Source of the DNA: Roseiarcus sp963742305
Lineage (GTDB): Bacteria; Pseudomonadota; Alphaproteobacteria; Rhizobiales; Beijerinckiaceae
Direction: 5' to 3'
DNA: 64,000 nt
NCBI GenBank assembly: GCA_963742305.1
Contig: CAVULN010000042.1
Coordinates: 146,332-210,331 of the forward strand
Numbering within the stretch: the stretch's first letter is position 1; every line of letters begins with the position of its first letter. This document shows positions 1-8,903 of the stretch, piece after piece. Below the pieces are notes generated by a model, which was not told the DNA's origin, made no database searches, and saw nothing but the letters and a program-made list of their open reading frames with translations. Made by a program: the position numbers and the translations under genes.

Positions 1-287
1 GGCAGATCAATCTCGGCTTCCCCTCCGGCTACGGCTTCACCGCGATCATCGTCTCGTTCCTGGGCCGCCTCCATCCGGTCGGGGTCTTTCTCGCCGCGCT
101 GATCCTCGCCGTCACCTACGTGGGCGGCCAGGTGGCGCAGACCGTAGTGCACGTGCCGAGCGCGACCGCCGGCATCTTCCAGGCGATGATGCTGTTCTTC
201 ATTCTCGCCAGCGACATTCTGGTCCGATACCGGTTGCGGATCGTTCGCGAGGCGCCGCGCGTCGCGCCGGCGGAGGCGGTCGCATGA
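1..287 (+). CDS. BMP-type ABC transporter permease, 3' part
   Basis: The frame beginning at base 3 is open to a TGA at 285-287 and gives about 94 C-terminal residues of a hydrophobic protein. Its end, with GRLHPVGVFLAAL and a last segment rich in Phe, Met and Leu before a short basic tail, resembles the first of the two inner-membrane permeases of BmpA/nucleoside-type importers (BPD_transp_2 family). The stop overlaps the start of the next permease (ATGA), so the two are translationally coupled. The N-terminal part and probably the ATPase gene lie outside the window on the left. The substrate cannot be told; a nucleoside or related compound is the family-based guess. Confidence 0.75.
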   Translation, partial: QINLGFPSGYGFTAIIVSFLGRLHPVGVFLAALILAVTYVGGQVAQTVVHVPSATAGIFQAMMLFFILASDILVRYRLRIVREAPRVAPAEAVA

Positions 288-1218
288 ATTACATCATCGA
301 CGCCATCGTCCTTTGGGTCGGCGTGACGACGCCGATCCTGCTCGCCGCGACCGGCGAACTCGTGGTCGAGAAGAGCGGCGTGCTCAATCTCGGGCTCGAG
401 GGCATGATGCTGATCGGCGCGGTGACCGGCTTCGCCGTGACGTTCAACTACGGCCCCGACCTCGGCGATTGGGCGCCCTGGGTCGGCGTGATCGGCGCGG
501 CGCTCGCAGGCGCCGCGGCCTCCATGCTGTTCGCCGTGCTGGTGCTCAGCCTCGGCTCCAATCAGGTGGCGACCGGGCTTGCGCTCGCCATCTTCGGCAT
601 CGGCCTCTCCTCGCTGGTCGGCGCGGGCTATGTCGGCATGATCGTGCCGTCGTTCGATTCCATCTTTCCCGACCGCCTCGCTAGCGACCCTGTGTGGCGG
701 GTCGTATTCGGCTATAGTCCTCTCGTCTATTTCGCGCTCATCATGATCTTCGTCGTCGGCTGGTTCCTCACCCGCACGCGCGCGGGCCTCATCCTGCGCG
801 CGGTCGGCGAGAACGACCAGTCCGCTCATTCGATCGGCTATCCGGTGATCGCGATCCGTTATGCGGCGGTCGCCTTCGGCGGGGCGTTCGCGGGGATCGG
901 GGGCGCCTATTTCTCGATGGTCATCACCCCGATGTGGGCCGAGCAGATGACCGCCGGGCGCGGCTGGATCGCGCTCGCGCTGGTAGTGTTCTCCGGCTGG
1001 CGCGCCGGACGGCTGCTCGCGGGCGCTTACTTTTCGGCGCCCTGATGACGCTCGAGCTCTACGCCAAGGCGTCCGGGTTCTCGTTCCTGCCGTCCCAGTT
1101 CTGGGCGGCGATGCCCTATATCGCGGCGGTCCTTGCGCTTGCGGTCATTTCCGCCCGCGAAGTCGCCGGAAGCGAGGCGCCGGCCTGCCTCGGCCGCCCC
1201 TTCCTGCCCAACGCCTGA
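284..1218 (+). pseudogene. BMP-type ABC transporter permease, frameshifted near its 3' end
   Basis: The product is the second permease of the importer: it starts with ATG at 284 and carries the BPD_transp_2 hallmarks LNLGLEGMMLIGA and RAVGENDQSAHSIGYPV. The reading frame stops at 1045 right after GRGWIALALVVFSGWRAGR. The expected C-terminal part (FGALMTLELYAKASG through ACLGRPFLPNA, ending 1218) continues in the -1 frame. One missing base in the run near 1031-1036 (tacttttcgg) explains this. Without it the protein would be about 311 residues, normal for the family. Because the rest is undamaged and the flanking binding proteins are intact, a sequencing error or a very recent mutation is as likely as a dead gene. 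Confidence 0.75.
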
Positions 1219-1250
1219 AGCGACGACGAAATCATAACGGAGAAGACAAC

Positions 1251-2321
1251 ATGATCACCAGACGCAATCTCATCAGGACGGCCGCCGCGGGACTGACGCT
1301 GCCCGCCCTTGCCCGGAGCGGCCTCGCCGCCGAGCCGCTCAAGGTCGGCTTCGTCTATCTCGGCGCGATCGGCGACTACGGCTGGACGTGGTCGCACGAA
1401 CAGGGCCGCAAGGCGCTGGACGCGGCGCTCAAAGGTCAGGTCGTCACAAGTTACGTCGAAAACGTCAAGGAAGACGCGAGCGCGGTTCCGGTGATGAAGG
1501 ATCTCGCCCAGCAGGGCAACAAGCTCATCTTCACCACCTCCTACGGCTACATGGATCAGACGCTCGAGGCGGCCAAGCAGTTCCCCGCCGTCAAGTGGGA
1601 ACATTGCACCGGCTACAAGCGCGCCGACAATGTCGGCACCTACAACTCGCGTTTCTATCAGGGCCGGGCGGTGATCGGCACGATCGCCGGGATGATGTCG
1701 AAGTCGGGGGTGATCGGGTTTGTCGGCTCGTTCAAGATCCCGGAGGTGGTGATGGGCGTCAACGCCTTCACTCTCGCCGCCCAGGCGATCAATCCGAAGA
1801 TCACCACCAAGCTCGTGATGATCGACACCTGGTTCGATCCGGCCAAGGAAGCGGCGGCGGCGGAGACGCTGGCCAATCTCGGCTGCGACGTCATCGCCCA
1901 GCACGTCGACTCTCCCGCGGTGCTGCAGGTCTGCGAGAAGCGCAAGATCTACGGGTTCGGCTATGGCGCCGACATGTCGCGCTTCGCGCCCAAGGCGCAC
2001 CTGACGGCGAGCCTCGACCTCTGGGGCCCCTATTACATCGAGCGCGCCAAGGCGATGCTCGACGGAACATGGAAGTCGGACGACGTCTGGTGGGGCATGA
2101 AGGAGGGACTCCTCGGCATGGCGCCTTACAGCAAGGCCGTGCCCGCGAACGTGCGCGCCGCCGCCGACAAGATCATCGCCGAAACCAAGGCTGGGACCTA
2201 CGAGGTCTTCACCGGCCCCATCTCCGATCAGTCGGGCAAGGAACGCGTGCCCAAGGGCGAGCGGATGGCGGACAAGGACATGCTGGTCATGGACTGGTAC
2301 GTCAAGGGCGTGCAGAGCTGA
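1251..2321 (+). CDS. BMP family ABC transporter substrate-binding protein 1
   Basis: A 356-residue periplasmic binding protein. The N-terminus TRRNLIRTAAAGLTLPA is a signal sequence with a twin-arginine-like motif, and cleavage is likely after the Ala-rich stretch ending at LAAEP. The mature part begins PLKVGFVYLG and contains the ENVKEDAS and GYMDQT segments typical of the BMP/Med family. It sits 32 bp after the permease gene with a GGAGAAG ribosome site, so it belongs to the importer operon. It is clearly paralogous to the next gene over the whole length. BMP proteins usually bind purine nucleosides, but this subgroup has not been assigned a ligand here. Confidence 0.88.
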   Translation: MITRRNLIRTAAAGLTLPALARSGLAAEPLKVGFVYLGAIGDYGWTWSHEQGRKALDAALKGQVVTSYVENVKEDASAVPVMKDLAQQGNKLIFTTSYGYMDQTLEAAKQFPAVKWEHCTGYKRADNVGTYNSRFYQGRAVIGTIAGMMSKSGVIGFVGSFKIPEVVMGVNAFTLAAQAINPKITTKLVMIDTWFDPAKEAAAAETLANLGCDVIAQHVDSPAVLQVCEKRKIYGFGYGADMSRFAPKAHLTASLDLWGPYYIERAKAMLDGTWKSDDVWWGMKEGLLGMAPYSKAVPANVRAAADKIIAETKAGTYEVFTGPISDQSGKERVPKGERMADKDMLVMDWYVKGVQS

Positions 2322-2330
2322 GGACGCCAT

Positions 2331-2396
2331 ACCCTCTCCCCGCATAGCCCGTCGAAAGACGGGCGTTCTTCCGAATGCCCTATGCGGGGAGAGGGT
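2331..2396. repeat. REP-like palindromic intergenic element
   Basis: A 17-bp arm at 2331-2347 (accctctccccgcatag) is exactly inverted at 2380-2396. Directly inside the left arm lies a second 6-bp hairpin, cccgtc-gaaa-gacggg, at 2348-2363. The element fills most of the gap between the two paralogous binding-protein genes. Sequences of this composition are widely dispersed in Hyphomicrobiales genomes. In the transcript it would fold strongly and could stabilise the upstream mRNA or tune expression of the second gene. Confidence 0.8.
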
Positions 2397-2439
2397 TGGG
2401 GCGAGGGGCCGGGGCGATGCGCAGCAATGGGAGAACCCT

Positions 2440-3519
2440 GTGAGCTTTGTCACCCGCCGCAATCTCATGAAGGCCGCCGCCGCGGGCCTGGCCATGCCCG
2501 CGCTCGGGCGCCGGGCCTTCGCCGCCGAGCCGCTCAAGGTCGGCCTCGTCTATCTCGGCCCGATCGGCGACTGGGGCTGGACGTGGGCGCATGAGCGCGG
2601 CCGCAAGGCGATGGTCGAGGCGCTGAAAGGTCAGGTCGTCGCCGACTATGTCGAGAACGTGAAGGAGGACGCGAGCGCGACGCCGATCCTCAAGGACCTC
2701 GCGCAATCCGGGCACAAGCTCATCTTCGCGACCACCTTCGGCTACATGGACCAGACGGTCGAAGCGGCCAAGCAGTTCCCGGACGTCAAGTTCGAGCACT
2801 GCACCGGCTACAAGCATCTCCCCAATCTCGGGACCTACAATACGCGCTTTCACCAGGGCCGTGCGGTCGAGGGCCTGATCGCCGGAATGACGACCAAATC
2901 GAACACGGTCGGCTACCTCGGCTCCTACAAGGTGCCGGAAGTGGTGCTGGGCGTGAACGCGTTCACCCTTGCCGCGCAGGCCGTGAATCCCAAGGTCACG
3001 ACCCGCCTGATCATGATCGATTCGTGGTTCGATCCGGCCAAGGAAGCGGCCGCCGTGCAGACGCTCGCCAATCTCGGCTGCGATGTGGTCGTCCAGCACA
3101 CCGACAGCCCCGCCGGCCTTCAGGCCGCGGAAGCGCGCAAGGTCTGGTGCTTCGGCAACGCCGCGGACATGTCGCGCTTCGCGCCGAAGATGCAATTGAC
3201 CGCGATCGAGAACATCTGGGGCCCCTATTACATCTCGCGCGCCAAAGCGATGCTCGACGGCACGTGGAAGTCGGACGACGCCTGGTGGGGCATGAAGGAA
3301 GGCGCGCTCGTGATGGCGCCCTACAACAAGACGATGCCCGACAATGTGAAAGCGGCCGCCGACAAGATGATCGCCGGCTGGAAGGACGGGTCCTACGATG
3401 TCTTCACCGGCCCGATCCTAGACCAGTCCGGCAAGGAGCGCGCGCCCAAGGGCGAGCGGATGGCCGACAAGGACCTCGCGGTGATCGACTGGTACGTCAA
3501 GGGCGTCCAAAGCAGCTGA
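2440..3519 (+). CDS. BMP family ABC transporter substrate-binding protein 2
   Basis: A 359-residue paralogue of the preceding gene, starting at GTG 2440 after a GGGAG ribosome site. It has the same twin-arginine-like leader (TRRNLMKAAAAGLAMPA) and mature start PLKVGLVYLG. Blocks such as FDPAKEAAA, TLANLGCDV, DMSRFAPK and GERMADKD are shared with copy 1, while ligand-pocket regions differ in places (for example YGFGYGADMS against WCFGNAADMS). The pair looks like a tandem duplication in which the two proteins may have different ligand preference while using the same permeases; that is inference. Roughly 240 bp without a gene follow. Confidence 0.87.
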   Translation: MSFVTRRNLMKAAAAGLAMPALGRRAFAAEPLKVGLVYLGPIGDWGWTWAHERGRKAMVEALKGQVVADYVENVKEDASATPILKDLAQSGHKLIFATTFGYMDQTVEAAKQFPDVKFEHCTGYKHLPNLGTYNTRFHQGRAVEGLIAGMTTKSNTVGYLGSYKVPEVVLGVNAFTLAAQAVNPKVTTRLIMIDSWFDPAKEAAAVQTLANLGCDVVVQHTDSPAGLQAAEARKVWCFGNAADMSRFAPKMQLTAIENIWGPYYISRAKAMLDGTWKSDDAWWGMKEGALVMAPYNKTMPDNVKAAADKMIAGWKDGSYDVFTGPILDQSGKERAPKGERMADKDLAVIDWYVKGVQSS

Positions 3520-3762
3520 GCCTCGTTCCGTCTGGTCCGGATGAAGGGCGGGGCGAGGCGCGGCCTTCGCCTTATCGAAGCGGGCCGATTGCGCCGGCTG
3601 CGACGGGACCAGCCTGAAGCCGGACGCCAGCTTTGAAGCCGCCTTCCCGGCGGTTTCAAGTTCGTCCAGGCCGCCCTTGTCGCTGGCGTGGCGTTCGGGC
3701 ATAGACCCGAGCCTCGACCGGGCGGCCCGAGGGTCCCCCGCCTAAAGGAGTTCGATCCGGCC

Positions 3763-5082
3763 TTGTTGGACAGCCAGCGGCCCCATCCGGCGCGCCCGCT
3801 CATCGAAAATGAAAAGCTCGTTCGCATCAGCCGGTCGCTGCATGCGGCCTGGCGGGACGCCGTCCGCACACCGTGGCGGGAGTTCCGCCGGCGCCTGCGC
3901 GGCGCGCTGACATCCGGCGCCGGCGTTCCGGTCGCCCTCGACGAGACGACCGATCTCGAAATCGTCGCTTTCGAGGGACGCCTGCCGCCCCCGCTCGCGC
4001 AATGCGAGGCGGTCCCGCCGGCGCAGTACCGGACGCGGACACACCCGCTCAGCGTCCTTTCAACCGACGCGGGCGAGCGCGTCCACTATGTCGACCACAC
4101 CGTCGACGCGCCGCCAATGACGCTCGAGCATCTCACCGATCAATACTGGTTTCCGGCGTTCGGCATGCTGATTGCGCCTCAAGGCCGGATCTGGCGCCAC
4201 TCGTTCCTTGCGCCTTTCCGGGAAGGCTATCTTGCGTCGATCAAGGCGATCGTCGAAACCCCCCTGCCCGATGGGACCCGCGAGCTCCGGCTCCACCCCG
4301 AGCGGCTCAGGCGCGCGCCCCGCATCGCCGGCGAACACCTCCTGATCGCCGGTTCGGACAAGCACAATTACGGCCACTACCTGCACGACATCGCACCGCT
4401 GATTGATCTCGGCGCGAGAATGCGCGCGCCGATGCTGACCTGGACCTTAAGGCCCTGGCAGCGGGCCCTGATCGCGAGGCTCGACGTTCCCCATGGCCTC
4501 ATCCGCGAGATCAGGCCGCGACCGGTTTTTCTCGAGCACGCGATCGCCAGCAACCGATTCACCGGCCTCGCCAGCCAGAACGCCCATCCCCAGAGCCGCG
4601 AGGCCTTCGCGCGCATCCTCGCCAACGTGCGCAAGCACGCGGCTCCGATCAACACGCCGCCGCGCGTCCTTATCTGCCGGGGGCCCTCGAACAGCCGCAA
4701 CGTCACCAATCGGGCGGCGATGATCGAGGCGCTGAAACCGCTCGGTTTCGTCGCGATCCAGCCGGACAAGCTCTCGTTCGACCAGCAGGCGCTTCTCTTC
4801 GCTCAGGCCAGGATCATCGTCTGCGAGTTCGGCGCGGCGCTGTCGAACGCGTATTTCTGCGCCCCCGAGACAAAGATCGTCGAGATCATCGCCGAGGGCC
4901 AGCACGACCCGTGGTCGGCGCATTTCTGCGCGATGCTCGAGCTCGAGCACGTGGTCCTGTTCCAGCGTCAGTCCGATGAGGCAACGGCCGGCATGGGCCG
5001 GCACATGAAGGACTCGCCCTTTTCCTATGCGGTCGACGCGCCGAAGCTCGCCGACACGGTCCAACGTCTGCTCGCCGGGTAG
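3763..5082 (+). CDS. Glycosyltransferase family 61 protein
   Basis: A protein of about 439 residues resembling the GT61/DUF563 family, which transfers sugars in polysaccharide or glycan synthesis. The recognisable core is SDKHNYGHYLHDIAPLIDL, then VLICRGPSNSRNVTN and the C-terminal ARIIVCEFGAALSNAYFC, matching the family's conserved Glu-Gly/Ala-Ala-Leu-Asn block. The frame is open from 3688, but an AAAGGAG site at 3744-3750 favours TTG 3763 or 3766 as the start; the upstream codons look non-coding. No signal peptide or membrane helix is evident, so it is probably cytosolic. It stands apart from any polysaccharide operon; its only neighbour in the same direction is the DUF6065-like gene. Confidence 0.8.
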   Translation: MLDSQRPHPARPLIENEKLVRISRSLHAAWRDAVRTPWREFRRRLRGALTSGAGVPVALDETTDLEIVAFEGRLPPPLAQCEAVPPAQYRTRTHPLSVLSTDAGERVHYVDHTVDAPPMTLEHLTDQYWFPAFGMLIAPQGRIWRHSFLAPFREGYLASIKAIVETPLPDGTRELRLHPERLRRAPRIAGEHLLIAGSDKHNYGHYLHDIAPLIDLGARMRAPMLTWTLRPWQRALIARLDVPHGLIREIRPRPVFLEHAIASNRFTGLASQNAHPQSREAFARILANVRKHAAPINTPPRVLICRGPSNSRNVTNRAAMIEALKPLGFVAIQPDKLSFDQQALLFAQARIIVCEFGAALSNAYFCAPETKIVEIIAEGQHDPWSAHFCAMLELEHVVLFQRQSDEATAGMGRHMKDSPFSYAVDAPKLADTVQRLLAG

Positions 5083-5154
5083 CGGCGTCCCCGGGGAACG
5101 AACCGCCGGGTCGGCCTGTTGGGCTTAAGCGCATGCGCAAGAGGCGGCTCGCCA

Positions 5155-5880
5155 ATGCAGGTCAAGTATCGCTCGTTCAACCCCGGCCTCAATCCACGGC
5201 GCACAAAGCTCGAAGTCCCCGGCTGGGGCGGCGAGCGCCAACCGCGAAAAGACGGTTCGATGGAGCAGGCCTGGCACTGCGTCCCGTTCTCGGAAGGCGC
5301 CCGTTACGGGATCGAGCTCTTCTACCCGTATGAAAACGAGCTCCGGGTGAGCCGGAGCGACGGCAAGCTCGCGCTCGACGGCGATTTCGGGCCGCCGCCG
5401 GAAGGGCATGGCGGCGAATGGCCGCCGTTCCGTCCCTTCGGGGATCTCTATTACACCTACCAGCTCTCGCTCGATTTCAAGGTGGAGGAAGGCTTCGCCT
5501 TGCGGACGGAGCCGCATCCGCGCTTCTACACCGACCCGACTGATACGACCCCGATCGCCGTCCCAGCGCTCATCCGCCGATGGTGGCCAATGATCTTCTT
5601 CCTGGTGTTCAAATCGCCCCCGGAGGGCAAGACCCATATTTTCCGCCCCGGCGAGGCGTTCGCGCAAATCCTCGTCCTGCCCGAGGAGGCCGACTTCGAC
5701 CTCGTTGCGATGTCGAGCGAGGAGGCTGCGGAGCGCGAACTTCAGTCGCGCCGCATTTTTCAGAGCCGCAGCACGCTATCCGCGGAGACTGAATGGACAT
5801 CGGCGACAAACACTGTCTTCGACGGAACATATCGCCACATTCTCGGCGCCGCGAGCGAAAGGGCCAAGCGACGCGGTTGA
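5155..5880 (+). CDS. DUF6065-like hypothetical protein
   Basis: A soluble 241-residue protein of unknown function, most like the DUF6065 family by its N-terminal MQVKYRSFNPGLNP and the middle block GIELFYPYENELRVS followed by RTEPHPRFYTDP. ATG 5155 follows a GAGGCGG site and is preferred over the in-frame TTG at 5119. The central RRWWPMIFFLVFKSP is hydrophobic but too polar at the edges for a confident membrane helix. It lies 72 bp behind the glycosyltransferase in the same direction, so co-transcription is possible. The family assignment is from memory and moderate; the function is unknown. Confidence 0.6.
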   Translation: MQVKYRSFNPGLNPRRTKLEVPGWGGERQPRKDGSMEQAWHCVPFSEGARYGIELFYPYENELRVSRSDGKLALDGDFGPPPEGHGGEWPPFRPFGDLYYTYQLSLDFKVEEGFALRTEPHPRFYTDPTDTTPIAVPALIRRWWPMIFFLVFKSPPEGKTHIFRPGEAFAQILVLPEEADFDLVAMSSEEAAERELQSRRIFQSRSTLSAETEWTSATNTVFDGTYRHILGAASERAKRRG

Positions 5881-5941
5881 TCGGCGCCGATCTTTCGCCC
5901 GCAGGAATGACGCGCAAGTTCGCGCGTCCTAAGCCGCCGTC

Positions 5942-6283
5942 TCAGTAATAGTGATAGTGGTGATGGTGATGGTGGTGGTGATGATTGTAATAATGATGGT
6001 GGTGATGGTAATAGTGGTGGTGATAATGGTGATGGTGATGGTAATATTGGGCCATCGCCATCGGCGTCTCGTCAGCGACGTCGGCGCCGCCGCTGCGCTC
6101 ATCCTCGGCGCGCAGAATGCTCTCGGCGTTCGGAATAGGGTCCAGCAATTCGGCGAACGAGTGGGCCGGTTGGAGCGCCGCGCCGGCCTGGTCGACCGAG
6201 GACGCCGCGGCGGGCGCCTGAAGACCGCCAACAAGAGCAAGCGCCGAGGCGGCGCCGAGCAGGCCGATGAGCGTCTTGTCCAC
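5942..6283 (-). CDS. Secreted protein with a His/Tyr-only C-terminal tail
   Basis: A 113-residue protein starting at GTG 6283 (GGAAGG ribosome site). It has an N-terminal signal peptide (TLIGLLGAASALALVGGL, cleavage near APAAAS), a central acidic region, and then a tail of 34 residues starting after MAQ. The tail consists only of His (23), Tyr (10) and one Asn, and includes a run of nine His. Codons for both residues are mixed (CAC/CAT, TAC/TAT), so this is not a pure nucleotide repeat. Such tails bind transition metals (Ni, Cu, Zn, Co) in known His-rich proteins, so a periplasmic metal buffer is a reasonable inference. No metal transporter or metalloenzyme gene is adjacent. Confidence 0.7.
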   Translation of the reverse strand: MDKTLIGLLGAASALALVGGLQAPAAASSVDQAGAALQPAHSFAELLDPIPNAESILRAEDERSGGADVADETPMAMAQYYHHHHHYHHHYYHHHHHYYNHHHHHHHHHYHYY

Positions 6284-6387
6284 GTGATGTCCTTCCTGCC
6301 TTACAGATCGAATGCATAACGAGGATGCGGCCGAAAGAGTTCCGTATCAAGAGCCGCGCGTCGCTTTCCGCACGGCGTCGGCGCGCC

Positions 6388-8739
6388 CTATTCGCGGGCG
6401 ACCCGCGCCGATACGGGCGGCGCTTCGATCTTCTCGTCGGCGAAAAGCTGACGATAGACCCCGAGGTTTTCGCTCACCCGCTGCACATAATCGCGTGTCT
6501 CGTCGAACGGGATGCGCTCGATCCAGTCGACGAGATCGGCCGTTCCGTCGCGCGGATCGCCGTGGGCGGCGATCCATTGCGTGACCCGGCCAGGCCCTGC
6601 GTTGTAGGCGGCGAAGGCGAGTTCGCGCGAACCGCCTTCGTCCCGGATCAGTTGACCCAGGAGCTTCGCGCCGAGCTTTGTGTTGAACGCCGGGTCGACG
6701 ATGAGGCGCGCCGGGTCGAAGTCGACGCCCGCCTGCCTCGCGGTCGAGGCCGCGGTCGAGGGCAGCATCTGCATGAGCCCCTTCGCGCCCGCCCCCGACG
6801 CCGAATGCCAGATGAATTCGCTCTCCTGCCGCGCGACCGCGTAGATGGTCGGCAGGTCGGCGGAATGCGGCAGGGGTACGAAGGCCGGCATGCCGGAGGT
6901 CGGAAACGCCATCGCGTCCAGAGCGTGCCCGTGCATGAGGGCGAGCTTGGCGAACTGAACTTCCGTCCCCGCGTCGTCGCGCTGCTTCACGACCTCGGCC
7001 ATGGCGGCGACCTGCGAGTCGTCCCGCCATTGCCGCGCGGCGTCGAAGGCGAGCCCCGCCGCAAGGTCGTCGAGCCCGTCGTCGTAGAGCGCCTCGACCG
7101 CCCGGATCGCTTCGTCACGGCCCTCGCCCTCGGCCGCCGCCGGAGGCGCGCGCAAGGCGAGGCGGCTCTCGCCGAGACGCTCAGCCGCCAGCTGTCCGTA
7201 GAAGGCGACCGGCACGCTCGCGGCGCGCGCGTAAAAGCCCTTCGCCGCGCTGGCGTCGCCGATGGCCTCGGCGGCCCGGCCCTGCCAATAGGCGGCCCGC
7301 GCGATGGACAGGGGATTCTCGGCGGCCGTGGCCGCAAGCGCGAACCGCTCCGCGGCCAAAGGCGCGTCGTGAAGGAATCGCAAGGCGATCCAGCCGGCGT
7401 GGAAGCGGGCGTCGACCTCGGCCTCGGACGAGTCCAGCTGGACGGCCGCATCGCAGACTTCGAAAGCAAGACGCGGCTCGTCGAGGTCGAGCAGCCGAAG
7501 CGCGACCATCTTCCGCTCGCTCCACCATCGATCCGGATCGACGAGCGCGGCGCGATCGTGCGGCGCGAATCTCAGCGTGAACGCCGCCTCGTAAGTCCGC
7601 CCGGCGCGCCGCGCGTTCTGGACCATCGAGAACAGGAGGCCCGGGTCGTCGCGCAAGGCCGGGGGAACCGCCTTGACCAAGGCCGGGCTCATCGGCGCGC
7701 GAGCCGCGGCGATTTGGGCCTGGGCGAGCGCCAGCTGGTCGGGACCGGCGAGAGCCGCCGCCCGGAGGCCGGCGCTCGCATAGCCGGCGTAGATCAGCCG
7801 GCTTGCGCGATAGGCGTGGTCCGTCTTGGCGAGCGAAGCGCCGAATTCGCGCAGGATAACGCTCTCGGTCGAGTTGTCGAAATTGCCGTCGCGCCATAGG
7901 GAGCGGATGATTCGCGACGCTTCCTCCGGCCGGCCCAGCGCCGCCGCCGCGCGCGCCGCCGCGATCTTTCCCGCGCTCGATTGCGGCGCTTTGCCGGCGA
8001 AAAAGGCGGCGACCTTCGCCGGCGCCTGCGGATTTACGGCGAGTTCGGCTTCCTGCCGCGCGCGAACCCACGCCTCGCTTGGCCAGCCCGGATGAGCCTC
8101 GAGGAAGGCCGCGAGCGAGGCGAAGGACGGGCGCCCGCTCGCGCGCAAGGCCGCCCATTCGAGCGCAGTCCGCTCGGCCGCGTCATCGGTCGCGGCGGCC
8201 AGAGCCGTGAGCCCGGCGGCGTCGCCCTTGTTGTAGAGGATCGCGGCCTGAGACATCGGCGGAGGCAGGTGCGGCAGGTCCAGGCCCGGCGCCGGCGCCG
8301 CGGCCGGAGCGCCAAGCGGCGGCTCGATTCCCGGGATATCGGCGTAGGCGAATTGGGCCAGGAGGTCGGCGTCGCTGGCGGCGAGCCCCGATGCGGCGAA
8401 GGCGCCCGCCGCGGGCGCCGGCGTCTCGGAAACGTCCGCGCCGGCGAACCGGGCCATCAGGTCCTCGTCGCTCGACGAGATCCCGGGCTGCGGCGCCGCC
8501 GCGAGTTCAGCGCCCTCGGAGGAGGCGCGAACCGGCGCCTGCGGGCTCCCGAGGGCCGGCTCGGGCGCCGGCGATCGCGCAACCGGCCCGATGCTCGCGG
8601 TTTCGGTCGGTCCGTCATCGACGCGCGCGCCGGAGACGAGCGCCGCGCCGTCCGGCGCCATTCGCCCCTCGGGTGTCCAGGCAATGAGGCAAGCCGCGCC
8701 GGCAAGGGCCAGAAGCGGGCCGAATCGGATGATCGTCAT
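6388..8739 (-). CDS. slt: Soluble lytic murein transglycosylase
   Basis: A 783-residue periplasmic enzyme that cleaves peptidoglycan glycan strands to 1,6-anhydromuropeptides. ATG 8739 is preferred because an AAGAGG site precedes it; the N-terminal RFGPLLALAGAACLIAW acts as a signal anchor. The middle is an Ala-rich helical repeat region, like the superhelical U/L domain of Slt70. The C-terminal SLT domain has YAVARQESEF with the catalytic Glu near residue 639, then KGLMQMLPSTA and AFAAYNAGPGRV. The gene is divergent from dapA; slt next to dapA-smpB is a common order in Hyphomicrobiales. About 130 residues behind the anchor are low-complexity Ala/Pro and probably unstructured. Confidence 0.9.
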   Translation of the reverse strand: MTIIRFGPLLALAGAACLIAWTPEGRMAPDGAALVSGARVDDGPTETASIGPVARSPAPEPALGSPQAPVRASSEGAELAAAPQPGISSSDEDLMARFAGADVSETPAPAAGAFAASGLAASDADLLAQFAYADIPGIEPPLGAPAAAPAPGLDLPHLPPPMSQAAILYNKGDAAGLTALAAATDDAAERTALEWAALRASGRPSFASLAAFLEAHPGWPSEAWVRARQEAELAVNPQAPAKVAAFFAGKAPQSSAGKIAAARAAAALGRPEEASRIIRSLWRDGNFDNSTESVILREFGASLAKTDHAYRASRLIYAGYASAGLRAAALAGPDQLALAQAQIAAARAPMSPALVKAVPPALRDDPGLLFSMVQNARRAGRTYEAAFTLRFAPHDRAALVDPDRWWSERKMVALRLLDLDEPRLAFEVCDAAVQLDSSEAEVDARFHAGWIALRFLHDAPLAAERFALAATAAENPLSIARAAYWQGRAAEAIGDASAAKGFYARAASVPVAFYGQLAAERLGESRLALRAPPAAAEGEGRDEAIRAVEALYDDGLDDLAAGLAFDAARQWRDDSQVAAMAEVVKQRDDAGTEVQFAKLALMHGHALDAMAFPTSGMPAFVPLPHSADLPTIYAVARQESEFIWHSASGAGAKGLMQMLPSTAASTARQAGVDFDPARLIVDPAFNTKLGAKLLGQLIRDEGGSRELAFAAYNAGPGRVTQWIAAHGDPRDGTADLVDWIERIPFDETRDYVQRVSENLGVYRQLFADEKIEAPPVSARVARE

Positions 8740-8903
8740 GGGTCCAGTCCTCTTGCGCAAGGATGGACCGATCTTGGTGACCAAGATCTAAACCGCCGGC
8801 TGAGACGACGAGCCCCTTTCGCCTGCCGCGCGCCGGGTCTATGTGTCCGCGAGCGTGCCGGGGATGCTGGACGGGCCGGCGCTGGACGAGCCGAGCGGGT
8901 GTG

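Noticed and set aside
5951..6058. Trinucleotide microsatellite or plus-strand Met/Val-rich peptide
   Set aside because: The minus strand has a signal peptide, start site and mixed His/Tyr codons, so the region is better explained as coding for the His-rich tail.
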